60,024 bases of DNA from Candidatus Gastranaerophilales bacterium. GTDB taxonomy: Bacteria > Cyanobacteriota > Vampirovibrionia > Gastranaerophilales > Gastranaerophilaceae. The stretch spans positions 1 to 60,024 of the forward strand of contig CALVBB010000012.1 in assembly GCA_944325705.1 (NCBI GenBank). The letters are read 5' to 3'. The number at the start of each line of letters is the position of its first letter. Within the stretch, counting starts at the first letter, position 1. Below the pieces are notes generated by a model. That model had not been told where the DNA came from, did no database searches, and saw only the letters and a list, made by a program, of their open reading frames with translations. Below, one piece after another: positions 32,215 through 40,893 of the stretch. A program made the position numbers and the translations under genes.

Positions 32215-33871
32215 ACAACAAGACTTAACACAGGAAATAAGACCGGATGAAGAAATTATGCTTTTATCTGAAATCTGCGAAAAATACGACAGGTTTGAAT
32301 CGCTGAGAACACAGCAGCTTAGCGATATAAAAGCCGTCCGGAACGCTATTTACAATTCTGACACCCCGCATTTTAACGGCTGGAACAGCAAAATAAACCT
32401 GCCTGACATTTATGAGCTTGCCCAGACGTTAAAATCACATCTTTCCGAAAATCTATATTCACATCCGGATGCGATGTTTGATGTTTCGGGAACTACTCCG
32501 GAGACACAGGGTTATGCCAACAAACAAAAGGCAATGCTCGTCAACACATTTGAGCAGATGAATATTGAAAATGAACTGGAAAAGGTTATTGATAGTATTG
32601 TAGAAACAGGCGAATGCACACTTTTTGTAGGCTGGGAGACTCTCATAAAGCAGGTCAGACGCGCCAAAACTTTTGAAGAACAGCTTTCAATGACCGACCG
32701 GCAAAGCTTTGTTACAGAGGACAAGGTCGTGTATGACAACGCAAAAATTAAATTTATCAAACCCGAAGATTTTGTTTTTGACAAAACAAACAGGGATAAA
32801 TGGGACAGTTGTGCAAAGATTTACAGAACTTACTCAACCATTGACGAAATTTTCTGCGACAAATCAAACAACTTTCTCACAAAAGAAAAACTTGAAAAAC
32901 TGAAAGGAGTGGTGGCAAACAAAAAGCAGAGAGGAAACGACTGTACACCGGAGGGCAGCAGGCTGGAAATTCTGGAATTCTGGGGAGATATAGAACTTTC
33001 TGACGGTAGAATACTGAAAAATAGGCTTGTGACAGTAGCAGGAAGATGTGAGATTATACGGCTTGAGGCAAACCCTTTTGTCATAAATCCTTTTATTCAC
33101 GCAAATATAATTGAATCTCCCGACACCGGCAGAGGGGTATCGCCTCTGAGGGTAGCACTTGTTTTAAACGATATTTCATCAACAATTCTGAACAAACAGA
33201 TAGACGCGCTGGCATTAATGATGAATCCGCCTTATCTTGCGCCGAAAGGATGTTTCAAAGGAGAACAGGAAGTAAGACCAGGAAAAATTATAGAATACGA
33301 TTCTGCGCTTATGACAACTGCCCCGTCGCCTTTGAGTTTTGACAAAGCCATGACCGGCTGGGATTTTTTGAATTACTTCAAATCTACAATAGAAAGCGCC
33401 ACCGGTATTTTCAAAAATATGGCAGGGAACATCCAGTCAGCGCAGAGAACCGCAACAGAACTCAATTACTCAGTGAGCGGGCAGGAGGCCCGATTGAATA
33501 TGATGCTGGATGCGGTTTACCGGAAAATTATTATTCCTATGGTAGAAAAAACCGCCGAAATAATCTCAAACTTCAAACTCGGTGAAGAATTAATCATGAT
33601 GGATGACAGAGGAAAAGTTGTTTTTGCAGCGATTGACGACAGCATCAGAAACGCAAATTACATCTACAGATACGGTGACAGAAAAGCGACATTTGAGAGA
33701 AAATCAAGGCTGAAAGAACTCTTTGAAGTTGTTCAGTCGTTTGCAAATGTTCCGGAAGTCGAAGAAAAAATAGACTGGCTGGAATGCTTTAAATTTGCGC
33801 TTGAACAATACGGGATAGAAAACGCCAACAACTTTTTACTGAACGGAACAACTGAAAACCATGGAATATAA
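32204..33871 (+). CDS. phage portal protein (P22-like)
   Basis: A 555-residue portal, the dodecameric DNA channel at one capsid vertex. Recognisable elements are NGWNSKINLPDIYELAQTLKSHL near the N-terminus, IKPEDFVFDKTNRDKWDSCA, IIESPDTGRGVSPLRVALVLNDISSTILNKQIDALALMMNPP (in sense, clip and wing region), and RTATELNYSVSGQEARLNMMLD, typical for P22-like portals. It is shorter than P22 gp1 (725 residues), lacking the long C-terminal barrel. It overlaps the acetyltransferase upstream and TerL downstream by 11 bp. Confidence 0.85.
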   Translation: MKIEQQDLTQEIRPDEEIMLLSEICEKYDRFESLRTQQLSDIKAVRNAIYNSDTPHFNGWNSKINLPDIYELAQTLKSHLSENLYSHPDAMFDVSGTTPETQGYANKQKAMLVNTFEQMNIENELEKVIDSIVETGECTLFVGWETLIKQVRRAKTFEEQLSMTDRQSFVTEDKVVYDNAKIKFIKPEDFVFDKTNRDKWDSCAKIYRTYSTIDEIFCDKSNNFLTKEKLEKLKGVVANKKQRGNDCTPEGSRLEILEFWGDIELSDGRILKNRLVTVAGRCEIIRLEANPFVINPFIHANIIESPDTGRGVSPLRVALVLNDISSTILNKQIDALALMMNPPYLAPKGCFKGEQEVRPGKIIEYDSALMTTAPSPLSFDKAMTGWDFLNYFKSTIESATGIFKNMAGNIQSAQRTATELNYSVSGQEARLNMMLDAVYRKIIIPMVEKTAEIISNFKLGEELIMMDDRGKVVFAAIDDSIRNANYIYRYGDRKATFERKSRLKELFEVVQSFANVPEVEEKIDWLECFKFALEQYGIENANNFLLNGTTENHGI

Positions 33872-35150
33872 GTTATTAAAAGCGCAGCGGGAGTTTCTTG
33901 AAATTCCGCACAACTACAGTCTGGATGTAGCTGTATATCAGGGGGGATACGGCTCCGGAAAAACATTTTCCGGCTCCCTCCTCGGTATTCTGCTTGCAAT
34001 GAAATATCCTGGTATTAGAGGGCTTGTCGGAGCACAGACCTATACGCTGGTAAGAGATACAACGCTGCAGTCGTATTTCGAGCATCTTGAAAATATAAAT
34101 TTCCGTGAAGGGGTTGACTACGAGTGGTCAGGTTCGCTGCAGAAACTCACTTTCAAAAACGGCTCGGAAATCCTTTTCAAGCATTTTGACGAGCCGAATA
34201 AACTTAAGTCACTGAACCTCGGGTTTGTAGAAATTGAAGAGATGTCCGATGTTCCTTATGATACATTTAAGGTACTTCTTTCAAGAATGCGCCAGTACAA
34301 GAAAAAGGAGTGGAAAAACTTCACCTACAGAATTTTCGGACACACAAACCCTGAAATGCAGCGCGGATGGATTTATAAAACATTTGTAGAAAGCCCCGCG
34401 CCAAATTACAGACTTATTACAGCCCCGACAACCGAAAACATCTATCTGCCCGACGGGTTTTGCGATGAATTAAAAAAAATCTATGATGAACAGTATTACA
34501 GAATATTTGTGCTTGCACAGAACGGGGAATACAACAACGGGCTTGTAATAAAAGACTTTACCGATGCAAATATTAAAGAGATTAAATACCAGCCGGAAAT
34601 GGATTTGCATATATCCTGCGACTTTAACGTGGATCCTATGTGCTGGGTTCTGGCACACAAGACTGAGGATAAGGTTTTTTATTTTGATGAAATCGCAATG
34701 GAAAACACCACAACTGCAAAGGCATGCGAAGAATTTTGCAGGCGCTATCCGGCGCATAAAGGCAGAATTATCATTAACGGCGATGCCTCGGGCGACAACA
34801 GAAGCTGTATAAGTGAATATACAAACTATGTCATAATAAAGAAAAAACTTCTGCACTACGGATATGATGTTGATATTCAGATAAAGGCTTACAACCCGCC
34901 GGTGAAAAACAGAATTGCCGCATTTAATGCAAAAGTGCGCAACGCAGAAGGCGAAGTCTGTCTTTATGTAGACAAAAAATGCGATAAGCTTTTATACAAT
35001 ATTTACAATTTGAAGTATAAAGAAGGCACCTCAAGAATAGATGTTCCGACCTATCAGCAGATAAAACAGACAAAAGAACTGAAATTTTTGTCCCACCCGA
35101 TGGATGCTGCATCATATCTTGTGGACTTTTACTGGCCTATAACTTTATAA
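33861..35150 (+). CDS. terminase large subunit
   Basis: A 429-residue packaging motor with ATPase and nuclease domains. Walker A is QGGYGSGKTF (about 28-37); the Walker B-like segment is FVEIEEMSD (about 118). The RNase H-like nuclease begins at about 240 with SCDFNVDPMCWVLAH, continues with INGDASGDNRS and ends near SHPMDAASYLVDFYWP, giving the expected acidic residues. It is of the PBSX/P22-like Terminase_3/6 type. It overlaps portal by 11 bp and appears intact, including its catalytic residues. Confidence 0.92.
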   Translation: MEYKLLKAQREFLEIPHNYSLDVAVYQGGYGSGKTFSGSLLGILLAMKYPGIRGLVGAQTYTLVRDTTLQSYFEHLENINFREGVDYEWSGSLQKLTFKNGSEILFKHFDEPNKLKSLNLGFVEIEEMSDVPYDTFKVLLSRMRQYKKKEWKNFTYRIFGHTNPEMQRGWIYKTFVESPAPNYRLITAPTTENIYLPDGFCDELKKIYDEQYYRIFVLAQNGEYNNGLVIKDFTDANIKEIKYQPEMDLHISCDFNVDPMCWVLAHKTEDKVFYFDEIAMENTTTAKACEEFCRRYPAHKGRIIINGDASGDNRSCISEYTNYVIIKKKLLHYGYDVDIQIKAYNPPVKNRIAAFNAKVRNAEGEVCLYVDKKCDKLLYNIYNLKYKEGTSRIDVPTYQQIKQTKELKFLSHPMDAASYLVDFYWPITL

Positions 35151-35165
35151 AAATAAGAGGGAAAA

Positions 35166-35399
35166 ATGGAAAAATTACTGCAATACTCCCCGATACTGAT
35201 TGCTGTTTTGATATTTTTAATACAGGAACGGATTGTAGTTACGCCGGAACAGCTTGAGAAAAAGCACCGCGAAATAATCGACGATGTAGGGAAAAGGTTT
35301 GTGACAATCCACAGTTACAAAGATTTGAAAGAACAGTTCAGCGAAATGAAAGAAAAAATTGACAAAATCTATGACTGCGTAATCCAGAATACTATGTAA
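35166..35399 (+). CDS. small membrane-anchored coiled-coil protein
   Basis: A 77-residue protein with an N-terminal membrane segment (about 6-20, PILIAVLIFLIQ) and a charged, helical cytoplasmic or periplasmic tail with heptad spacing (LKEQFSEMKEKIDKIYDCV). GAGGGAAAA precedes the ATG. It is the last gene of the phage-like run. A lysis accessory or spanin-like role is possible from size and layout, but not shown. Confidence 0.6.
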   Translation: MEKLLQYSPILIAVLIFLIQERIVVTPEQLEKKHREIIDDVGKRFVTIHSYKDLKEQFSEMKEKIDKIYDCVIQNTM

Positions 35400-35513
35400 A
35401 TATTTGTTACATAAAATCCATGTTATTTTAAAGTTTTAGCTTAAAAAAGCCGTAGACATGAATAATAGGACTACATGTATCAGAAATAAATCGAAAGGAA
35501 CGCGTACAAAACA

Positions 35514-37250
35514 ATGGGATTGGCAGCATCACAGGCAAGATTTTTAGCCATAACTTCCAGAAAGGCGCGCTGTGAATTTGAATCAATGCAAATTGCACAG
35601 CAGAAGCTCTCATTGTCGCGCGAACTTGAACAGGCAACCGCTGATTATCAGGCAAGCCTTAACCAGACTAATCTGATATTTGATCCGGACGGTTCCGGAG
35701 AAACTCCGTTTGATGTAACCTATGATTTATTAATGCGCCCGACAGAAGTGAACGATTATACACCGTTCCTGCTCTCCAGACGCGACGGAAGGATTGCATT
35801 GAGTTCTTCAATGGCTCAGGCTGCTAAAGCGGCAGGTATTAAGGAGGATGGTTCCATAACCGGAAGCAAGCAGGAAGTTTATATGGCATTTCTTGATGCA
35901 ATGGTTGCAACAGGAGGCATGTCAGAAACCGCAGCCCGCTCTGCAAAAGCTATCGGCTTGAATGAATCTGCAGGGCTCGGCGGTGAACTTCTTGATAAAA
36001 CTACCGCATACGAAATGACTCTCGGAAACTTGATTAACTTCATTGACCTTAAGGCTAATACAGATCCTAGTTATTTGACAGAGGACGAAAAACGTGTTCA
36101 CGATGCGTTGAATATTACAATCAATTCAGTCAACAGCGGGGCTATTGAATTCAAGTCAAATCTAGATGCCAGTTCAAACTATTTAGTAATAAACGGAACA
36201 AACCAAAGCAACTCCGGTGATAATGAAATTAATTTTACTCTATCTGATCTGTTAACTGAAGATGTAACATTTGCATATACAACCGAAAAAAACAGGAATT
36301 CTATATGGAAAAAGATTGGTGCGGCACTTGGTTCCGTACTTACTGGTACTGTACTATTTGGCGGATATAAAGGTTTGTTGGATTTAATGAACTATAAGAT
36401 GGGCGGTTACGGAGATTTATCAGCCCAAGAACAACAACTTGTCACAATCCTGGACAAGATGTTCACAGGTTTCTCTGAAATTCTTGATACCAGCCAGAGT
36501 GAGATGGATGTAACAGCATTTAACTATGCAGTTCAGGAAACAATGAACCTCCTATCTCAAACAAAGGATTTAGGAAGCAGGAACCATTCTAATGACGCAT
36601 TCAATGATGCTATAAATGAAGCAAACAACTATAACGGATTTGTTACAAAAGCAGCGTCAAAAAATAAAAACTTTGGAACAACCGCAATAAGTATTTCAGG
36701 TCTTGCAGAAGCATTCCTGACATTCTATGCACAGGCTAAAGGCGGGTTCTCTGATGATTATTACATCAGACAGGACGGAAACAAATCATCTTATGTAACA
36801 GACGATCAGGGTTACTATTACAGGGTTAAAAACGGCGATGCCGGAACAAGCAAAGAAATGTTTGAGTCTGAATTCTACAGTATATTGTTTAACAACATCC
36901 TGTCAAACGGCTGGTACAATAACCTGTATATTGAAGATAAAGAATATCTTGACAATGCAATTAAAAACGGACAACTGTTTGTAACAACAATGAACGGCGA
37001 TGGCTATTATTATCAGGACAGATACAACGCCAACGGATATATCATGGAAGATACAGATGACGATGCAATTGCACGGGCCGAAAGAGAATTTTCTGTTGTT
37101 AAATTAAAGATTGAAGCCAAAGAAGAACAGCTTGACCTTGATATGAAACAGCTTGACCTTGAGATTTCTTCATTAACCACAGAATATGATACTGTTAAGA
37201 GTTTGATTAACAAAAACGTTGAAAAAACCTTCACAATGTTCCAGGGTTAA
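35514..37250 (+). CDS. large uncharacterised protein with helical ends (MGLAASQARFL type)
   Basis: A 578-residue protein without signal peptide. The N-terminus MGLAASQARFLAITSRKARCE runs into a long helix, and the C-terminus (about 525-575, KLKIEAKEEQLDLDMKQLDLEISSL) is a second long helix. A Gly/Ala and Asn-rich middle has one hydrophobic stretch near 275-300 (GAALGSVLTGTVLFGGYKG). Helical ends bracketing a variable middle recall axial proteins of flagella and type III systems, which would fit the FliI/SctN-like gene, but the link is speculative. Ribosome binding is weak (AAAGGAA about 15 bases away). Function unknown. Confidence 0.65.
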   Translation: MGLAASQARFLAITSRKARCEFESMQIAQQKLSLSRELEQATADYQASLNQTNLIFDPDGSGETPFDVTYDLLMRPTEVNDYTPFLLSRRDGRIALSSSMAQAAKAAGIKEDGSITGSKQEVYMAFLDAMVATGGMSETAARSAKAIGLNESAGLGGELLDKTTAYEMTLGNLINFIDLKANTDPSYLTEDEKRVHDALNITINSVNSGAIEFKSNLDASSNYLVINGTNQSNSGDNEINFTLSDLLTEDVTFAYTTEKNRNSIWKKIGAALGSVLTGTVLFGGYKGLLDLMNYKMGGYGDLSAQEQQLVTILDKMFTGFSEILDTSQSEMDVTAFNYAVQETMNLLSQTKDLGSRNHSNDAFNDAINEANNYNGFVTKAASKNKNFGTTAISISGLAEAFLTFYAQAKGGFSDDYYIRQDGNKSSYVTDDQGYYYRVKNGDAGTSKEMFESEFYSILFNNILSNGWYNNLYIEDKEYLDNAIKNGQLFVTTMNGDGYYYQDRYNANGYIMEDTDDDAIARAEREFSVVKLKIEAKEEQLDLDMKQLDLEISSLTTEYDTVKSLINKNVEKTFTMFQG

Positions 37251-37329
37251 TTGAATAGACCGGTGCGCAAATGGCACAGGCTAACAACTTTAGAAGGGAT
37301 TTTATAGTTTCTTCTACGGTTAGATTTTG

Positions 37330-37376
37330 CCTTCCTTTTAAGGGAGGTAACACGTGAGCGACGGAGGGTTTTCACC
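37330..37376. repeat. partial copy of the 19603 palindromic repeat
   Basis: CTTCCTTTTAAGGGAGG, a GTGAGCGAC-like middle and GGAGGGTTTTCACCCC parallel the CTCCC...GGGAGG and GGAGGGTTTACCCTC blocks at 19645-19697. It lies between the 578-residue gene and the convergent glycosyltransferase. Confidence 0.6.
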
Positions 37377-37379
37377 CCG

Positions 37380-38321
37380 TCACGATAAGAACTGTTTCAA
37401 TAAATAATAATATGACAGAAGCACCGTTAAAAGAAATTTGACGGTGTTTTTTTTGCCGAATTTTTCTTCAAAGTATTTATGCTTTTTAAGTATAAATCTT
37501 ATGGCTTCCGGTCTGATTTTGAAGTTATTGAGTAAATTTACTGCTGTTGCAGCATCATTATTGTACTTTTTGTTTCCCGTAATATAATTACAGCCGCCCG
37601 CATTTCCGCTGTGACGGCGGTAAGCGCATAACGGCGCCTGAATTATAGCAGAGCCTCCTATTAAGTTTGCAAAATTAAAAAGAAACTTATCAGGACAAAT
37701 CCGCCACTTATCAGTATTGTCGTACTCAAGAAGAAACTCCAGTGCCGATTTTCTGTACATTGCAGAAGTGTTTGGCGACCAGAACCAGCCGCCAAAGGGC
37801 GCGGATTTTGTATCAAGAATTTTATACTCAACCTTTTCTACATCAATATTTAAAAGTTCCGGAAGCGTCTTTGCCTCAAAACCGACAGATGTTCCAGGCG
37901 AAGCCGGAGAACAGACCGTATGAACAGCATCGTTCTCATCTATTTCCACAATTTGCGCCGAAGTGAACGCAACGCTTACTGCAAGATGAACTTTTATGTG
38001 TGCCCTGGCGTAATCCTTTAAAATCAAATCGTCCGAATCAATAAAACTCACAAAAACGCCCTGCGCGGCCTGCAATCCTGTTTTAAAAGCAGCAAGCTGA
38101 CCTTTGTTTTCATTATGTTTTATCAGAGATATACGCAAATCCTGATTTTCAGCAATAAACCGTTCAACAACACTAACCGAATTATCAGAAGAACAATCAT
38201 CCACTACAATTATTTCAAATTCTCTATAGGTCTGATTTTTAATACTATCGAGCGTTTTCCCGATAAATTTTTCATAATTGTACGATGTAACAATAAAGCT
38301 TACAGGCGGATTTTTAAGCAT
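37380..38321 (-). CDS. family 2 glycosyltransferase
   Basis: GT-A fold transferase of about 313 residues. The N-terminal nucleotide-sugar domain is clear: VSFIVTSYNYEKFIGKTLDSI, IIVVDDCSSDNSV, NKGQLAAFKTGL and the DXD-like FIDSDD. The start at 38321 (MLKNPPVSF) follows GGAAAGG; the longer reading from 38354 lies inside the upstream gene. A hydrophobic C-terminal stretch (KFLLTVLLSYYYLLKQFL) may associate with the membrane. It overlaps the DUF475 gene by 8 bp. Likely decorates a surface polysaccharide; acceptor unknown. Confidence 0.87.
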   Translation of the reverse strand: MLKNPPVSFIVTSYNYEKFIGKTLDSIKNQTYREFEIIVVDDCSSDNSVSVVERFIAENQDLRISLIKHNENKGQLAAFKTGLQAAQGVFVSFIDSDDLILKDYARAHIKVHLAVSVAFTSAQIVEIDENDAVHTVCSPASPGTSVGFEAKTLPELLNIDVEKVEYKILDTKSAPFGGWFWSPNTSAMYRKSALEFLLEYDNTDKWRICPDKFLFNFANLIGGSAIIQAPLCAYRRHSGNAGGCNYITGNKKYNNDAATAVNLLNNFKIRPEAIRFILKKHKYFEEKFGKKNTVKFLLTVLLSYYYLLKQFLS

Positions 38322-39384
38322 TTTCCTTTCCTTCGTCAGCAATACATCTTTCAAGCTTTTTATTGTGCAGAATTGAAGAAATCAATGCACAGACAATAAA
38401 GCCGAGTCCGATACCGCCGGTTACGACTTCCGGAATTTCTTTAACTGTTGACACCAGCATCAGGCAGGCAAGCGCCCCTATTGCCCAGTGTGCACCGTGT
38501 TCAAGATAGAGAAACTGCTTTAGGGTTTTCTTTTCAACTAGCATGATTGTTAAAGACCTGACAAACATTGCACCTATTGCAAGACCTATGGAAATAATTA
38601 TAATATCTTTACTTAAAGCAAATGCCCCCAGAACACCGTCAAGAGAGAATGATGCATCAATCAGCTCCAGATAGATAAAGCTAATCAGCCCTGTGCATCC
38701 AGCAGCTCCCGTAACACATTTTGCTGCACGCATTTCCTCATGTTTTTCAAGATAATGAGTAAAGCCGTCAATTGCAAGATAGGTGATAATCCCGCTTATG
38801 CCAGCAATCATAACATGGACTTTCTGCTCCGCAGGTACAAAATTTTGTGTTGCAAGAAGCATTCCAAGAGAAATAATAATTTCAATACCTTTTATATGAT
38901 CAAAATGAGCAAGCGGTGTCTCAATGCAGCGGATCCAGTGAACATCCTTTTCGTGATTGAAAAAGTAGTTAAGAAAGAGCATAATCAGGAACATTCCACC
39001 GAATGTTACAATTGGCGCGTGGGTTTGATGCAAATATTCAGCATACTTATCCGCATTAGTAAGCGCAATTTTGGCAACCTCCAGCATTCCGAGCTTTGCA
39101 AAAATAGAAACAACCAGTATCGGGAACACAAACCTCATACCGAAAACAGCAATTATAATACCCCATGTCAAAAATCTGTGGCGCCACTTGTGCGACATCT
39201 TTTCAAGCTTCATCGCATTAACAACAGCATTGTCAAAAGATAAGCTGACCTCTAAAATTCCAAGAACAATTGCAATAAATACACAGGTTAGTCCAGTTCC
39301 CTGATGAACGTGCTCTCCCCAGAAATATGCCCCGAGAAGTCCTGCTATTGTCACTATATATGAGCCTAAAAAATATTCTAACAT
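38314..39384 (-). CDS. TerC/DUF475 family integral membrane protein
   Basis: A 356-residue membrane protein with about nine predicted segments. The LEVSLSFDNAVVNA motif near residues 44-57 and SFSLDGVLGAFALS later are the paired acidic membrane motifs of the TerC superfamily, linked to metal ion (often Mn2+ or tellurite-related) homeostasis. The subgroup is DUF475. I looked for a Mn riboswitch-like leader in 39385-39520 and saw none. It is followed by the glycosyltransferase with an 8-bp overlap. Confidence 0.88.
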   Translation of the reverse strand: MLEYFLGSYIVTIAGLLGAYFWGEHVHQGTGLTCVFIAIVLGILEVSLSFDNAVVNAMKLEKMSHKWRHRFLTWGIIIAVFGMRFVFPILVVSIFAKLGMLEVAKIALTNADKYAEYLHQTHAPIVTFGGMFLIMLFLNYFFNHEKDVHWIRCIETPLAHFDHIKGIEIIISLGMLLATQNFVPAEQKVHVMIAGISGIITYLAIDGFTHYLEKHEEMRAAKCVTGAAGCTGLISFIYLELIDASFSLDGVLGAFALSKDIIIISIGLAIGAMFVRSLTIMLVEKKTLKQFLYLEHGAHWAIGALACLMLVSTVKEIPEVVTGGIGLGFIVCALISSILHNKKLERCIADEGKENA

Positions 39385-39521
39385 TATACTCTCCTGATTA
39401 AATTTCTTTAAACTATGAAAATTAAACCATAAAAAGAGTTTTTGAAAATCAACCTTCTATATGACAAACTCTGACTTACATAACAGACATTCCGACATCC
39501 AGAAACAGACAGACAGCCCAT

Positions 39522-39549
39522 TTGAAAAAATTTTTGTTCCTGTTATAAT
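39522..39549 (+). promoter_or_regulatory. prfA promoter, leaderless
   Basis: TTGAAA (39522-39527), a 16-nt spacer and a perfect TATAAT (39544-39549). The expected +1 is 39556, exactly the A of the first ATG. Confidence 0.7.
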
Positions 39550-39555
39550 CAGGGT

Positions 39556-40638
39556 ATGAAAGATATGCTAGATAAAATATTACAAATAGAAAAGAAATAT
39601 AAAGAGCTGGGAGAAACTCTCTCTGATCCTGCCGTAATTCAGGACTACAACAGGTTTAGAGATTTATCCAAACAGAGAAAATCAATGGAAGAAACCGTTC
39701 ATCTCTATTACGACTGGAAAAAAGCTACCGATACAATAGCAGAAGCAAAAGAAATGCTGCATTCCGAAAATGATGACGAGATGAAAGCTCTTATTAAAGC
39801 CGAAATTGAAGAAAATGAAGCAAAAATTCCTCAATATGAGGAACAGATGAAGATATTACTTTTACCGCGAGATCCGATGGACGACAAAGATATTATGCTT
39901 GAAATCCGCGGCGGTGCAGGAGGGGACGAGGCAAACATTTTTGCAGGAGATCTTGCAAGAATGTATATGCGTTACGCTGATAAACAGGGCTGGCAGACAC
40001 AGGTTTTGAGCAAAACTGAATGCGAAGCCGGCGGCGTATCTGAAATTATTATTTCAATAAAAGGCGATGCGGTTTATTCAAGATTGAAATATGAGTCGGG
40101 CGTTCACAGAGTTCAAAGAGTTCCTGCAACAGAATCGCAGGGAAGAGTTCACACCTCAACCGCAACCGTTGCCGTTATGCCGGAGGTTGACGACGTTGAA
40201 GTCGAACTTAACATGAATGATATTGAAATTACAACAGCACGCTCTGGCGGCGCCGGAGGTCAAAACGTTAATAAGGTTGAAACTGCAGCCAGAGTATTTC
40301 ACAAACCGACAGGAATTATGATTTTCTGTACGGAAGAACGCTCCCAGCTCCAAAACAAAGAACGTGCTCTACAAATATTAAAAGCCAAGCTTTATGATAT
40401 GGAAGTTCAAAAACAGATGAAAGAAATCACTGATTTAAGACGCTCACAGGTAGGCACCGGCGACAGAAGCGAACGAATCAGGACTTATAATTTTCCACAG
40501 GGAAGGCTGACCGACCACAGAATTAACCACAACCTGAATGTTTGGACAGTTATTGACGGCGACCTTGACGAACTTATAAAATTACTGATGGAATATGACC
40601 AGAAATTAAAACTTGAAAAACTGGCTGAAGTAAATTAA
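39556..40638 (+). CDS. prfA: peptide chain release factor 1
   Basis: Releases finished peptides at UAA and UAG codons. The 360-residue product has the catalytic GGQ motif (234-236, in [11 protein letters not shown]) and the codon-reading PAT motif (190-192) that marks RF1 rather than RF2. A perfect -10 box sits so close that the transcript should begin on the ATG; an in-frame ATG at 39565 is an alternative start. Followed 9 bp later by ylxR and then infB, an unusual but sensible translation operon. Confidence 0.97.
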   Translation: MKDMLDKILQIEKKYKELGETLSDPAVIQDYNRFRDLSKQRKSMEETVHLYYDWKKATDTIAEAKEMLHSENDDEMKALIKAEIEENEAKIPQYEEQMKILLLPRDPMDDKDIMLEIRGGAGGDEANIFAGDLARMYMRYADKQGWQTQVLSKTECEAGGVSEIIISIKGDAVYSRLKYESGVHRVQRVPATESQGRVHTSTATVAVMPEVDDVEVELNMNDIEITTARSGGAGGQNVNKVETAARVFHKPTGIMIFCTEERSQLQNKERALQILKAKLYDMEVQKQMKEITDLRRSQVGTGDRSERIRTYNFPQGRLTDHRINHNLNVWTVIDGDLDELIKLLMEYDQKLKLEKLAEVN

Positions 40639-40647
40639 GGATTAATA

Positions 40648-40893
40648 ATGATTGAAAGAAAATGTGCGGGCTGCGGAAAAATTAAAAACAGAAATGAATT
40701 AATAAAAATTACCAGACAGAACCCGCACAAAAACCTTGTTATTAACGGGGATTCAAAAATATTTGGCAGATCTGCATATCTCTGTTATAATAATTCGTGT
40801 ATAGAAGCGGCATTCAAAAAAAATAAATTGCAAAAAGCACTAAAAACTCCTATACCGCAGGAGTTGAAAGGGAAATTACTAAATGAGTTTTGA
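40648..40893 (+). CDS. ylxR: YlxR-family RNA-binding protein (DUF448)
   Basis: An 81-residue protein of the nusA-ylxR-infB neighbourhood. It has ERKCAGCGK (the CxxC and the RxC.GC motif) and GRSAYLC, the conserved core of YlxR, thought to bind RNA and affect RNase P or transcription. The 3' end overlaps infB by 11 bp, supporting coupled translation. NusA is not in the window. Confidence 0.92.
   Translation: MIERKCAGCGKIKNRNELIKITRQNPHKNLVINGDSKIFGRSAYLCYNNSCIEAAFKKNKLQKALKTPIPQELKGKLLNEF

Noticed and set aside
39385-39520. yybP-ykoY (Mn2+) riboswitch before the TerC/DUF475 gene
   Set aside because: No match to the conserved internal loops was seen, and the region is short and AT-rich.
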